Shown here: piece by piece, positions 1 to 7,917 of the stretch
Layout of the letters: each line of letters starts with the position of its first letter
How positions within the stretch are numbered: the stretch's first letter is position 1
Origin: Bacilli bacterium
GTDB taxonomy: Bacteria > Bacillota_I > Bacilli_A > RF39 > UBA660
DNA length: 52,715 bases
Reading direction: 5' to 3'
NCBI GenBank assembly: GCA_016283935.1
Contig: JAEENX010000017.1
Location: 1-52,715, forward strand
The notes under the pieces: model-generated
What the model was told of the DNA's origin: nothing
The model's input: the letters and a program-made list of their open reading frames with translations, nothing else
Database searches by the model: none
Made by a program: the position numbers and the translations under genes

Positions 1-291
1 ATCAACTATTACTTCACTTATATATTTTTTCTCATCATCTACTTCATAACTTCTATTTTGTAATCTACCTTTGATACCAACTAAGTCACCTTTATGACAA
101 TATTCAGCAGTATGTGCAGCTATAGCATTCCAAAGTACACATCTTATGAAATCGGTTTCATATATTCCATCTTCATTTTTATATGATCTTTGTACTGCTA
201 AATTAAATGGTAAGTATTCTTTACCTTCCTCATATTCTTTCATAACTGGATCCTCAGTTAATCTACCAATTAAATATACAAGGTTATGCAT
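1..291 (-). CDS. ssb: Single-stranded DNA-binding protein, C-terminus cut by window edge
   Basis: The 97 visible codons encode the N-terminal OB-fold of a bacterial SSB. It opens with MHNLVYLIGRLTEDP and continues through a strand reading FIRCVLWN to the GDLVGIKGRL segment, which is typical of SSB. By family knowledge it coats single-stranded DNA during replication, repair and natural transformation. The ATG at 291 is preceded by AGGAGG at good spacing. The gene runs off the left edge, so the acidic C-terminal tip that recruits partners cannot be seen. No second gene of an rpsF-ssb-rpsR operon is visible on its 5' side; a VanZ-like gene with its own terminator lies upstream. It could be an accessory SSB paralogue rather than the main one. 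Confidence 0.9.
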   Translation of the reverse strand, partial: MHNLVYLIGRLTEDPVMKEYEEGKEYLPFNLAVQRSYKNEDGIYETDFIRCVLWNAIAAHTAEYCHKGDLVGIKGRLQNRSYEVDDEKKYISEVIVD

Positions 292-426
292 TATCTTCCT
301 CCTTTCTGATATCAAGATAACACATATTTAAATCTTTATACAAACTCCGCTTTTTAAGAATTATTCCTTTAGTTTATTAATATTTGTATATTATTAATTA
401 CAAATTTTTATAATGTAAATAAAAAA

Positions 427-453
427 ATATGCAAATATTTTTTATTTGCATAT
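427..453 (-). terminator. Intrinsic terminator after the VanZ-like gene
   Basis: On the minus strand an 11-bp stem (arms ATATGCAAATA and TATTTGCATAT) is followed by seven T residues (plus-strand A run 421-427). It begins immediately after the stop codon of the VanZ-like gene and separates it from ssb. Confidence 0.85.
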
Positions 454-1056
454 TTACTTATTTTTTTTATTCAATTTTTTAAGTTCTAATACTTTTGTCT
501 TTTCTAATTCTTGTTCATCAAGTAATTCAACTTCACATCTTCTATAACCTAATCTAAATGAAACATAGTATGTTCCATATAAGATTGTACCGATACATGC
601 TCCTGCTGTATCTATAAGTACATCTTTAAATTGGCCTGTTCTTCCATCTACAAATGTTTGATGGAATTCATCAGTAGATGCAAATCCTGCACATAAAATT
701 ATTGTTATAAATGCTGACAAGAAAAACTTTCTTATATCAAACATATAATTAATATAAATAATTAAGACTAATGATAATACAAAATATACTGAAGCATGCA
801 TTAATTTTCTTAATGGTAAATTAAGAATTTTTGATGCTTTGTCAATTTTTTCCATTGATGGATTAAGTGAAGTTAATCCTAAATGATTTGATGTTTCGAT
901 TGAGTCTTCAATAAAAATACTTATTATCTCTTTAGAATGTCCATTTGATGTATTAGTATTCATATCACTTAAAGTATATATTAATGTACACCAAATAGAT
1001 GCTAAAACTAACATTACTATTGTTAGAAATAATTTCTTTTTATTCTTCATTGACAT
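454..1056 (-). CDS. VanZ-like family membrane protein
   Basis: The protein (200 aa) carries the VanZ family signature near its C-terminal half: RKLMHASVYF, then a TDEFHQTFVDGRTGQFKDVL block and a following DTAGACIG segment. There are about four hydrophobic helices. VanZ in enterococci gives low-level teicoplanin resistance, but most chromosomal homologues have no assigned function. The ATG at 1056 is chosen because AGGTGAT lies five bases upstream; the longer GTG reading has no better site. The gene starts 9 bases after the stop of the LCP gene, so the two are surely cotranscribed, which suggests a role at the cell envelope. The family call is firm, the function is not. Confidence 0.85.
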   Translation of the reverse strand: MSMKNKKKLFLTIVMLVLASIWCTLIYTLSDMNTNTSNGHSKEIISIFIEDSIETSNHLGLTSLNPSMEKIDKASKILNLPLRKLMHASVYFVLSLVLIIYINYMFDIRKFFLSAFITIILCAGFASTDEFHQTFVDGRTGQFKDVLIDTAGACIGTILYGTYYVSFRLGYRRCEVELLDEQELEKTKVLELKKLNKKNK

Positions 1057-1065
1057 ATTTATCAC

Positions 1066-2520
1066 CTAACTTATAAATTCTTTTAATTTTTCTTTTGCTG
1101 TTACTATACTCTTTTCATTTGGTATCATTACCCATAGATTACGTTTTGGATAACTATATGTAACAGTCATTTTACCTTCTCCAGTTAAATTACATGTTTC
1201 TGTTTCCCATTTAGACATATCATTTAATTGCATCTTAATTAAACTAGTTATATCATCATATGATAAATCAGTTTCAAATGTTCCATCTAATGATTCTAAT
1301 ATTTTATTGTAATTAGATGCAATAGATTTAGATGTAGATATTTTATTTATAATAGCAGTTATTACATCTTCTTGGTTTTGTCCACGATGATTATCTCCTG
1401 TTTTATATGCATATCTTTCTCTTGAATATGCTAATGCTTTTGCTCCATCCATATGAACCATTCCTTTTGGAACATGCCATCCTTTCATATGATATGAATT
1501 AAATTCAGTATCTGAATATACATCTATTCCACCTATAGCATCAACTAATTTAACAACTGCATTAAAATTAACTCTTATATAATTATCAACTTTAATATCT
1601 AATAAATCTTGAATAGTTTCTTTTGATAAATTAATTCCACCTCTTGTTCCAGCGTGAGTTAATTTATCTTTTAAACCAGTTGTTCCATGTAATTGAACAT
1701 AATAATCTCTTGGAATATTAATCATTAATACTTTCTTAGTTTTTGGATTAACTGCAAGTATTATATTAACATCACTTAATGATCTAGATGGTAATTTACC
1801 ACTTCTAGTATCAATTCCACTTAAATATACAACAAATGGTTCTTCTGTTATCTTTTTATTTGATTCATTCTTTTTAACAATAGTTTTATATTCTATTGTA
1901 TCTATAATTTTAATTTTTTCTTCATATGTATTATCTTCTAATAATGTTTCATCATAATAACCTTGAGATACAATTATTATCTTTTTATCATCTTTAATAA
2001 CATCTGTAAATAATTTAGATAAATCATCTACTTCAATCAATTTATAATTAGATACCTTTTTATTTAATTCTTTAATTAAATCATCATTCTTATCATCTTT
2101 ATAAATATAAATATTCTTGCCTTCAAGATCACTTATACTATTAATATTTGAATCCTTTGATGTAATTATATTATATACATTAGTAGCAAATTGTATTGAT
2201 AGATTATTTTTTAAGAAATCTAATGTTTCATCAAATTTAGGTACTGTATATAATCCTCCACCTATTACAACAATAGATAATATGTCTAGTATTATTAATA
2301 CGATTACATTTGTTTTCTTTTTAAATAAAAATAATCCATATACAAATAAGAATAATAATATAATTGCTATACCAATTATAAGATACTTAGTTGGTAATAT
2401 ATTAGCTCTTATTATTTTATATGATAATAATGATAAAACTACCAATAAAGCAACCCATATAATAGTGCTTAAATATTTTATGATTTCACTTACTTTTCTT
2501 TTTGTTTTCTTTTTTCCCAT
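1066..2520 (-). CDS. LytR-CpsA-Psr (LCP) family wall-polymer ligase with an N-terminal extra domain
   Basis: LCP enzymes transfer lipid-linked teichoic acid or capsule polymers to peptidoglycan outside the membrane. The C-terminal half shows the LCP signature: VVYLSGIDTR, then SDVNIILAVNPKTKKVLMINIPRDYYV with its catalytic Arg-Asp pair, THAG, VDNYIRVNF, and later a SRERYAYK...DNHRGQNQ block. The N-terminus has three hydrophobic helices (about residues 13-100). Between these and the LCP domain lies a segment of roughly 110 residues (about 115-225) containing SINSISDLEGKNIY, which resembles one lobe of a solute-binding protein. At 484 aa it is longer than a minimal LCP. It heads a two-gene unit with the VanZ-like gene and lies beside polysaccharide genes, fitting a role in anchoring a surface polymer. 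Confidence 0.93.
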   Translation of the reverse strand: MGKKKTKRKVSEIIKYLSTIIWVALLVVLSLLSYKIIRANILPTKYLIIGIAIILLFLFVYGLFLFKKKTNVIVLIILDILSIVVIGGGLYTVPKFDETLDFLKNNLSIQFATNVYNIITSKDSNINSISDLEGKNIYIYKDDKNDDLIKELNKKVSNYKLIEVDDLSKLFTDVIKDDKKIIIVSQGYYDETLLEDNTYEEKIKIIDTIEYKTIVKKNESNKKITEEPFVVYLSGIDTRSGKLPSRSLSDVNIILAVNPKTKKVLMINIPRDYYVQLHGTTGLKDKLTHAGTRGGINLSKETIQDLLDIKVDNYIRVNFNAVVKLVDAIGGIDVYSDTEFNSYHMKGWHVPKGMVHMDGAKALAYSRERYAYKTGDNHRGQNQEDVITAIINKISTSKSIASNYNKILESLDGTFETDLSYDDITSLIKMQLNDMSKWETETCNLTGEGKMTVTYSYPKRNLWVMIPNEKSIVTAKEKLKEFIS

Positions 2521-2544
2521 ACATATACTCCCTCACTTGAGTGT

Positions 2545-2553
2545 ATTATAGCA
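2545..2553 (-). promoter_or_regulatory. Extended -10 promoter for the LCP/VanZ unit
   Basis: On the minus strand the sequence TGCTATAAT (an extended -10) lies about 25 bases before the LCP start codon, just downstream of the terminator of the preceding gene. No clear -35 element is visible. Confidence 0.6.
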
Positions 2554-2558
2554 CAAAA

Positions 2559-2580
2559 AAAGAAGTATAAATACTTCTTT
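2559..2580 (-). terminator. Intrinsic terminator of the CpsC/CpsD-like gene
   Basis: The stem AAAGAAGTAT / ATACTTCTTT is followed by a T run on the minus strand. Its upstream arm overlaps the stop codon at 2579-2581. Confidence 0.85.
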
Positions 2581-3841
2581 ATTTATTAAAGTAATTTTTT
2601 GAATAATATGAAGAATAATTATTTAATTTAGTATCTACATCACTGATGATAATACCATTTAATTTTAATTCATCTTCATTATACTTATCTATAGCATTTT
2701 TAATATCTTTCATTTTACTTAATTCATGAGTAGATACTAATAAATTTAAATCAGTATACTTACTTAATTCAAGTGTACCTGTTGTTCCCATAACTGGAGG
2801 TGTACCAATTAAGATAATATCATATTTAGTTTTTAATTCATTTAATATTTTTTCATTCTTAGTAGAAGATAATACTTCAACTTCATTTAATGATTTAGAA
2901 CCATTTGTTATTAAATCTATTTTTTTATTTTTTGTTTTAGTTATATATGAATCTAATTTAACTGTTTTAGCATTAATTAAATCTGTATAACCTGATTTAG
3001 ATTTAACATCAAATATTGTAGCTTGATTATCATTTTTTAAATCAGCATCAATTATTAATACTTTCTTATCTAAATCTGCATACATACTTGCTAAAGTAAA
3101 TATAGTTAAATCTTTATCTGATTCTTCATCAGTAGTAGTAAATAATACTACTTTATTATCTTTATCAATTGTAGTTGTTGTAATATTATTAATTACATTT
3201 TTATAAGATTCTTCAGTTATATCTGAAGGAATAACACCATATATATCTAATTTTAAAGATTTAATATCATCTTCTGATTTAACTGAATCATCAAAATAGA
3301 ATTTAATGAATATATATATAACACCTAATATTGTTCCAATTAATGTAGTTGTTAAAATTTGTTTAGCATATTTTTTAACAATGCCTCCACCTGTAATAGT
3401 AGCTCCTGCTGAAATTTTTAAATTTTTATTACCATATGTATTTTTAATATATTCAATAAAAGCACTATTTAAATTGGCATTTATTTCCATAGCTTTTTTA
3501 GAACTAGTATTCGTTACAGTTATATAAATTGAATCTGAAGTAGTTTCAGATGAAGCAGTTACATTGTTTTTTAAATTTTTAACTGATGTCTTTAAATTTA
3601 AATTATTAATAACTGTTTGTAATACTTCATTATTTGTTACTTGTGATGCATATACAGTTGATTGATTCTTTGCAGCATTAATATCACCTGTAACAGTAAT
3701 TGTTGATTCACTTATATATTTAGGTCTATTAATTCCTGTATAAACTAGACCAACTAAAAAGAATACAAGTGTACATATTCCAATTATCTTTACTCTTTCA
3801 ATATAATAATTTAATAAACTCTTCAAATTAATTTCTTCCAT
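2579..3841 (-). CDS. CpsC/CpsD-type polysaccharide co-polymerase fused to a degenerate tyrosine-kinase domain
   Basis: Residues 1-180 form a Wzz/CpsC chain-length domain with membrane helices near 18-36 and 163-180. Residues 225-420 are BY-kinase-like. In active BY-kinases a Walker A loop ends in GEGKS/T; here residues 235-246 read TTTDEESDKDLT, with no glycine or catalytic lysine in place. Walker A' survives (VLIIDADL, 261-268). The Walker B region is DIILIGTPPV, with Gly where the family has Asp. The C-terminal tail keeps a tyrosine cluster (Y409, Y412, Y413, Y417), the normal autophosphorylation site. It therefore looks like a pseudokinase that still controls polymer length. The start at 3841 has GGGGAG upstream; a longer reading starting 24 codons earlier lies inside the promoter and is rejected. 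Confidence 0.88.
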   Translation of the reverse strand: MEEINLKSLLNYYIERVKIIGICTLVFFLVGLVYTGINRPKYISESTITVTGDINAAKNQSTVYASQVTNNEVLQTVINNLNLKTSVKNLKNNVTASSETTSDSIYITVTNTSSKKAMEINANLNSAFIEYIKNTYGNKNLKISAGATITGGGIVKKYAKQILTTTLIGTILGVIYIFIKFYFDDSVKSEDDIKSLKLDIYGVIPSDITEESYKNVINNITTTTIDKDNKVVLFTTTDEESDKDLTIFTLASMYADLDKKVLIIDADLKNDNQATIFDVKSKSGYTDLINAKTVKLDSYITKTKNKKIDLITNGSKSLNEVEVLSSTKNEKILNELKTKYDIILIGTPPVMGTTGTLELSKYTDLNLLVSTHELSKMKDIKNAIDKYNEDELKLNGIIISDVDTKLNNYSSYYSKNYFNK

Positions 3842-3874
3842 AGAAAAAAACTCCCCTTTAAAAATACTGTTCCT

Positions 3875-3903
3875 ATTATATTCATATATGTGCTTTTTGT
3901 CAA
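3875..3903 (-). promoter_or_regulatory. Consensus sigma-A promoter of the CpsC/CpsD-like gene
   Basis: The minus strand has TTGACA (3898-3903), a 17-base spacer and TATAAT (3875-3880), a perfect match to the housekeeping consensus. Its strength suggests constitutive high transcription. Confidence 0.9.
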
Positions 3904-3915
3904 ATTCGCACAATA

Positions 3916-3942
3916 AAAAAGAGTTTTTTTAAAACTCTTTTT
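3916..3942 (-). terminator. Intrinsic terminator of the sugar transferase gene
   Basis: Arms AAAAAGAGTTTT and AAAACTCTTTTT form a hairpin with a following T-rich tail on the minus strand. The hairpin covers two bases of the stop codon at 3941-3943. Confidence 0.85.
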
Positions 3943-4615
3943 ATAATCCTCTAAATACAACACCAAAAGTTCTAAAGAATATTTGTAAATCTAATTTAAA
4001 ACTTCTATGGCGAGAATAATAAGATTCTAATTCAACTCTTTTAGCAAAAGATGCATCAGATCTTCCATTTGTTTGCCAATATCCTGTTAAACCAGGTTTT
4101 GTTGATACGATAGTTTTATAATAAACTCCCATATCATCTTTTTCTTTTGGTAAATAGGGTCTGTTACCAATAACAGACATTTCATTTTTTAAGATATTCC
4201 AAGATTGAGGTAATTCATCTAGACTTAATTTTCTTAATATTTTTCCAATTTTAGTTATTCTTGGATCATTAGCCATCTTTTTATTTTCTTTATATTCTTT
4301 AGCTAATTCTCCATCTTCTTTTAATATATCTTCTAAAATAGAATCAGCATTTGGAACCATTGTTCTAAATTTATATATTCTAAACACTTTTCCATTTTTA
4401 CCAATTCTATCTTGGCTATAATATATACTATTAAAATCGCCAGATAAAACATAAGCAATTTTAACTATAATTGATAATGGTAATAAAATAATTAAACCAC
4501 ATAATGCACAAAAAATATCAAATACCCTTTTTATTCCAACATATAGATGGTAGGATACTTTGTGCTTACTTATGTTATCTATTGACTCCATACCTAAACT
4601 CACTCCATAATCCAT
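3941..4615 (-). CDS. Initiating sugar-phosphate transferase (undecaprenyl-phosphate acceptor)
   Basis: This 224-aa protein is a bacterial sugar transferase of the WbaP/WcaJ catalytic-domain class. Such enzymes move a hexose-1-phosphate from a nucleotide sugar to undecaprenyl phosphate, the first step of capsule or exopolysaccharide synthesis. Visible motifs are KRVFDIFCALCGLI with the reentrant membrane helix, YSQDRIGKNGKVFRIYKFRTM, the catalytic LSLDELPQSWNILKNEMSVIGNRP region (Asp-Glu pair), and KPGLTGYWQTNGRS. The short form without the N-terminal multi-helix domain is present. The ATG at 4615 has GGGGG nine bases upstream; a GTG 15 bases earlier overlaps that site. No other capsule glycosyltransferases lie nearby, so the sugar cannot be predicted. 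Confidence 0.92.
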   Translation of the reverse strand: MDYGVSLGMESIDNISKHKVSYHLYVGIKRVFDIFCALCGLIILLPLSIIVKIAYVLSGDFNSIYYSQDRIGKNGKVFRIYKFRTMVPNADSILEDILKEDGELAKEYKENKKMANDPRITKIGKILRKLSLDELPQSWNILKNEMSVIGNRPYLPKEKDDMGVYYKTIVSTKPGLTGYWQTNGRSDASFAKRVELESYYSRHRSFKLDLQIFFRTFGVVFRGL

Positions 4616-4648
4616 ATAAATAACCCCCACTCCCTAAATGCAGTTGTT

Positions 4649-4677
4649 ATTTTAACATCTTTTTCATTTTTTTGCAA
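4649..4677 (-). promoter_or_regulatory. Promoter of the sugar transferase gene
   Basis: On the minus strand TTGCAA (4672-4677) is followed after 17 bases by TAAAAT (4649-4654). The -35 form TTGCAA recurs at other promoters in the window. Confidence 0.65.
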
Positions 4678-4687
4678 ATATGACGCA

Positions 4688-4713
4688 ACAAAAAACTAGC
4701 AAATCGCTAGTTT
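4688..4713 (-). terminator. Intrinsic terminator of the TMEM43-family gene
   Basis: A hairpin with arms AAACTAGC and GCTAGTTT (4693-4713) and a T run of about eight on the minus strand lies 20 bases beyond the stop codon. Confidence 0.85.
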
Positions 4714-4732
4714 CACACGATTCTATTGTGTT

Positions 4733-5872
4733 TTAGTTATTATTAATTGGTTGATTAATAGCAGGTTGTTGTACTGTTTTTTGATTCTTTTTCTTAAGTA
4801 CAAAACTTAATATAATAAGAACTACCGAAACAGTTAATAAACCAATACCTAATATAGGTCTATATACAATCCATGCTATAGCTATATCTATTAAACTTAT
4901 TGCTAAACCTAATAGAATTGCTATTAATGTTGTTGCTCCATTGAATAGTGTTCCAAGAATTGGAACATAACTTGCTAATCTTTGTATTGGTGAAATGATT
5001 GCAAGTAATCCAATGATTACTAATATTATACCACCAATTCTACAAATAATCTTTATAGTATTATTTGTATCTCTCATCATTTGAATTATAGATTCTCCAT
5101 TATGTTGTCCTTCATATAATTCATATATTTTATATCCAGACTTTGCTTTATATGGTTCTATTGTATTTCCCTTTTGAACACCCATGAATGATAAGTATTG
5201 TTCATTGTTATATTCAAAAGATACTCTAATATCACCAATTTGCGGTGCATTAGCTTTTACATCTGTATAGTATTCTCCATCTTGAGTAATACTTAATCCT
5301 AATTGATATGCTGCATATCTTTGATCATCATTAGATGTACTTAGCTTTACTTTTTCTTTTGTAGATAAAGTTCTAACTAAATCTTCTGGTACTACATATT
5401 CTCCAACTTTAACATTATTTGCAATAAATGTTTCACCTTTATATTTCATTGTCTTAGGATTTGAATGATCTACTGATTCTTTAAATTTAGAAGAATCTAT
5501 AAGGTCTTCTTCCCATCTTTGATCATATGTACATGTTTCATCATTGTCACTATCAGAAGTGCAATTTTCAACCCATTGATAAACTTCTACTACTCTTTTC
5601 ATTTTAGATGAATCAACTATTACACCAAATAATTCATCATTTAATTTTTCATCTCTTGTTTGTAAACCATTTGAAGCAATAAGTTTTCCTTCATTATCTT
5701 TATTGATGCTATTAGATTCTACATCAATATAATTTTGTTCCGCTTCTTTAATAGCAGCTTCGGTTTTAACTGTTCTTCCTTCATTCCACCAAAGAAGAAT
5801 TAAGCCACCAATAACAAATAAAAATCCTACAAAAATACCTGCTATTGGATTTCCTTTTCCATTAATTTTCAT
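4733..5872 (-). CDS. TMEM43 family membrane protein
   Basis: The 379-aa product matches the TMEM43 (LUMA) family: an N-terminal helix ending in LLWWNEGRTVKT, a large soluble central domain with YQWVE, DQRW and FIANNVKVGEY segments, and three or four hydrophobic helices at the C-terminus (about 275-365). The human member lies in the inner nuclear membrane and endoplasmic reticulum; bacterial members have no established role. The start at 5872 is supported by AAAGGTG upstream. The gene has its own promoter and terminator, so context gives no functional clue. Two extra cysteines in ENCTSDSDNDETC could form a disulfide if the loop is extracellular (inference). Confidence 0.85.
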   Translation of the reverse strand: MKINGKGNPIAGIFVGFLFVIGGLILLWWNEGRTVKTEAAIKEAEQNYIDVESNSINKDNEGKLIASNGLQTRDEKLNDELFGVIVDSSKMKRVVEVYQWVENCTSDSDNDETCTYDQRWEEDLIDSSKFKESVDHSNPKTMKYKGETFIANNVKVGEYVVPEDLVRTLSTKEKVKLSTSNDDQRYAAYQLGLSITQDGEYYTDVKANAPQIGDIRVSFEYNNEQYLSFMGVQKGNTIEPYKAKSGYKIYELYEGQHNGESIIQMMRDTNNTIKIICRIGGIILVIIGLLAIISPIQRLASYVPILGTLFNGATTLIAILLGLAISLIDIAIAWIVYRPILGIGLLTVSVVLIILSFVLKKKNQKTVQQPAINQPINNN

Positions 5873-5898
5873 ATAAACACCTTTCACTTTCTAAAATT

Positions 5899-5907
5899 AT
5901 TATAACA
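5899..5907 (-). promoter_or_regulatory. Extended -10 promoter of the TMEM43-family gene
   Basis: TGTTATAAT on the minus strand lies about 26 bases upstream of the start codon. No convincing -35 element is seen. Confidence 0.55.
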
Positions 5908-5919
5908 TAAGAAATAAAA

Positions 5920-5943
5920 AAATGTAGTTATAAAACTACATTT
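5920..5943 (-). terminator. Intrinsic terminator containing the stop codon of the 228-aa gene
   Basis: Arms AAATGTAGTT and AACTACATTT pair around a four-base loop and are followed by T residues on the minus strand. The TAG stop at 5936-5938 lies inside the stem. Confidence 0.85.
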
Positions 5944-6622
5944 TCTTTGCTAGTACGACAACACTTTTTGTGTCTTTAATTTCATTTGCTTTTCTAACAT
6001 CTACTACTCTTAAAGCAAATGGATTTTCTACTTTATCCATTAAACTTACATGATAATCAGGCATTAAATCAGCAGGTAATCTAGTATTTAATAGATTTAA
6101 TGCATCAGCTATTTCAGTATTTTCTCCTAAATATAAAGAATCTCCTTCTTTATATAAGATTTCTCTTTGTTTATCTTCTGTTTTAGCTAATTTTTGGAAT
6201 CTAATATCTTCTACAGTTGTTTGTAATAAGTATGAACTATTATTATCTCTAAAAGTAACTACAGATCCCATATTTTGGAAATAATCACTGTTTACAATTC
6301 CTTCTTTAATTTCTTCGAACTTTTCAGCATCTTTATGAATATAAGGAATCATTCCATATGATTGTAATGAATAAGAATAGATTTTTTTATCTCTTTTAAT
6401 CTTTAGTAATCTTTCTAATCTGTTATAGTTTTTTATTACGTCACATACTAAATCAGCAGAAATAATACTTCCTTTTAGTCTGAATTGAATATCTGCTGTT
6501 GAACCAGTAATAGGTTTAACTAAATTATGTAATTTATCTAGTTCAGCATATTGTTTTAAGTATGCTTCTCTTGTACCTAATATAAGGTCTCTTACTGTAT
6601 ATTTTTCTACTTTTCTTTCCAT
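5936..6622 (-). CDS. Protein of unknown function (228 aa)
   Basis: I do not recognise this protein. It is soluble, with no signal peptide or membrane helix, is rich in charged residues, and has a mixed alpha/beta look. The ATG at 6622 sits 11 bases after a GGGG-type Shine-Dalgarno site; a GTG nine bases earlier is too close to that site. It has a clear promoter (TTGCAA, 17 bases, TATAAT) and its own terminator, so it is transcribed alone. Codon and base usage match the neighbours, which argues for a resident gene. Two other unrecognised soluble proteins in the window (at 28286 and 33866) have a similar character, but I see no shared motif. Confidence 0.75.
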   Translation of the reverse strand: MERKVEKYTVRDLILGTREAYLKQYAELDKLHNLVKPITGSTADIQFRLKGSIISADLVCDVIKNYNRLERLLKIKRDKKIYSYSLQSYGMIPYIHKDAEKFEEIKEGIVNSDYFQNMGSVVTFRDNNSSYLLQTTVEDIRFQKLAKTEDKQREILYKEGDSLYLGENTEIADALNLLNTRLPADLMPDYHVSLMDKVENPFALRVVDVRKANEIKDTKSVVVLAKKM

Positions 6623-6653
6623 CTTGTTCACATCCCCTTAAAAAAACATTGTT

Positions 6654-6682
6654 ATTATAACAAATATAAAGACTCGTTGCAA
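6654..6682 (-). promoter_or_regulatory. Promoter of the 228-aa unknown gene
   Basis: On the minus strand TTGCAA (6677-6682), 17 bases, TATAAT (6654-6659), with TGT just before the -10 giving an extended element as well. Confidence 0.75.
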
Positions 6683-6689
6683 ATTAAAA

Positions 6690-6705
6690 GACCTATTACT
6701 AGGCC
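6690..6705 (-). terminator. Weak hairpin at the end of the 389-aa gene
   Basis: Arms GGCCTA and TAGGTC with a GTAA loop, followed by only four T residues on the minus strand. The TAG stop codon at 6699-6701 lies within it. It is a plausible but weak terminator. Confidence 0.5.
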
Positions 6706-7868
6706 TCACTTTGATATTTATTGATATCATCTACTCTTGCAGCAAAATATGGTACTTCTTTATCTTTTTCTTTTATAAATAAAGCAAATGTATCATTGTA
6801 ATAGAAATATCTATGTTCTGGTTCATCTCTAAATGATGTAACTGTGTCTTTTACATCAATTACAGCTTCAGATTTAACTTTACCGCCTTTATTATCTAAT
6901 TCTAATTTAATAGTTTGAATAGCTTTTTGAATGTTAAATATATCATTTCCATCAGCACTCAAGAAATCATGTCCACATAATTCATTGTATTCATGTTTTA
7001 CATTAAATGATAAATATGGAATTTTTAAATAATCATATCTAGTAAATTCTTTATTACCTGTATATTCTTTGGCTCTATTATTTGCATTAGTCCATATATC
7101 TTCAAATGTTGATCCTTCTGGATTAATAATTAGATATAATTCATCGTTATTTTTAGTATTAATTCTAATCATATAGTTTTCTTTGTCATAATATAGAACA
7201 TCTATTTGATCAGCTAATTTTGAATCAGATTTATCATCAAATCCAAAATATCTAACATCTTCTACATCTTTAAATTTAGCATTTTGTAATTCATCTAATG
7301 GATTAATATATTCAAATTCTCTATATAACATAGAATATAAAAGAATTCTTCTAGGATTACTTTCAGGACCATGATCTAATGCTGAATCAGACCAATCAAG
7401 ACTATTTAATATTTCACTTTCTTGATTAAATTTATCTTTTACTGCTTTTTCAATTCTTTTCTTTAATTCTAAAGTTTTATAATCAGATACTTTATATAAA
7501 TATGCATCACTTATCATATCTTCTTTAAAAATTTCTTTATTTAAAGAATCAACAATAACTGGTTGTCCTTCCCATTTTATATCTTGATGTACATATTTAT
7601 TTTTTAAATCATTCCAAATTAGTTGAAATGTTGGAGTCCAAGCAGAATCTGTCAATAATGTATCTTGCATAGTTGGAATAACAGCTATAGTCTCAGTATT
7701 GTCTATTGTAGATGGACTAAAAAATGATGTTGTAGTAGTCTTTTCTTCATTTCTTGGTTCTGGAGTATGTTTCATGAATAATAAACTTATTGCTATTACT
7801 CCAATAACTCCTATTACTACACATAATATAATTACTAATTCTTTTTTATTATCAAATGTATTTTTCAT
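6699..7868 (-). CDS. Membrane-anchored extracytoplasmic protein of unknown function
   Basis: No family is recognised. The 389-aa product has a short charged N-terminus, one strong helix (about residues 11-31, ELVIILCVVIGVIGVIAISL) with no signal-peptidase motif, then a Thr/Ser-rich linker (about 38-60) and a soluble domain of about 330 residues. The layout suggests a type II membrane anchor with the domain outside the cell. GAGG lies upstream of the ATG at 7868. The downstream neighbour has its own promoter; the upstream neighbour is the HD-domain gene, ending 50 bases before this start, so the two may be cotranscribed. Confidence 0.75.
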   Translation of the reverse strand: MKNTFDNKKELVIILCVVIGVIGVIAISLLFMKHTPEPRNEEKTTTTSFFSPSTIDNTETIAVIPTMQDTLLTDSAWTPTFQLIWNDLKNKYVHQDIKWEGQPVIVDSLNKEIFKEDMISDAYLYKVSDYKTLELKKRIEKAVKDKFNQESEILNSLDWSDSALDHGPESNPRRILLYSMLYREFEYINPLDELQNAKFKDVEDVRYFGFDDKSDSKLADQIDVLYYDKENYMIRINTKNNDELYLIINPEGSTFEDIWTNANNRAKEYTGNKEFTRYDYLKIPYLSFNVKHEYNELCGHDFLSADGNDIFNIQKAIQTIKLELDNKGGKVKSEAVIDVKDTVTSFRDEPEHRYFYYNDTFALFIKEKDKEVPYFAARVDDINKYQSEA

Positions 7869-7917
7869 ATTAAAAACCTCTTTTTATTTTATAAATTAAA
7901 AGAAATAACAATTAATG

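Noticed and set aside
2117-2551. Plus-strand open frame of 144 codons opposite the LCP gene
   Set aside because: It is a shadow of the LCP reading frame with low-complexity Ile/Asn composition and crosses a terminator and promoter.
4713-4730. Second small inverted repeat (CACACGATTCTATTGTG) after the TMEM43-family gene
   Set aside because: Only four solid pairs and no T run; the neighbouring hairpin at 4693-4713 explains termination.
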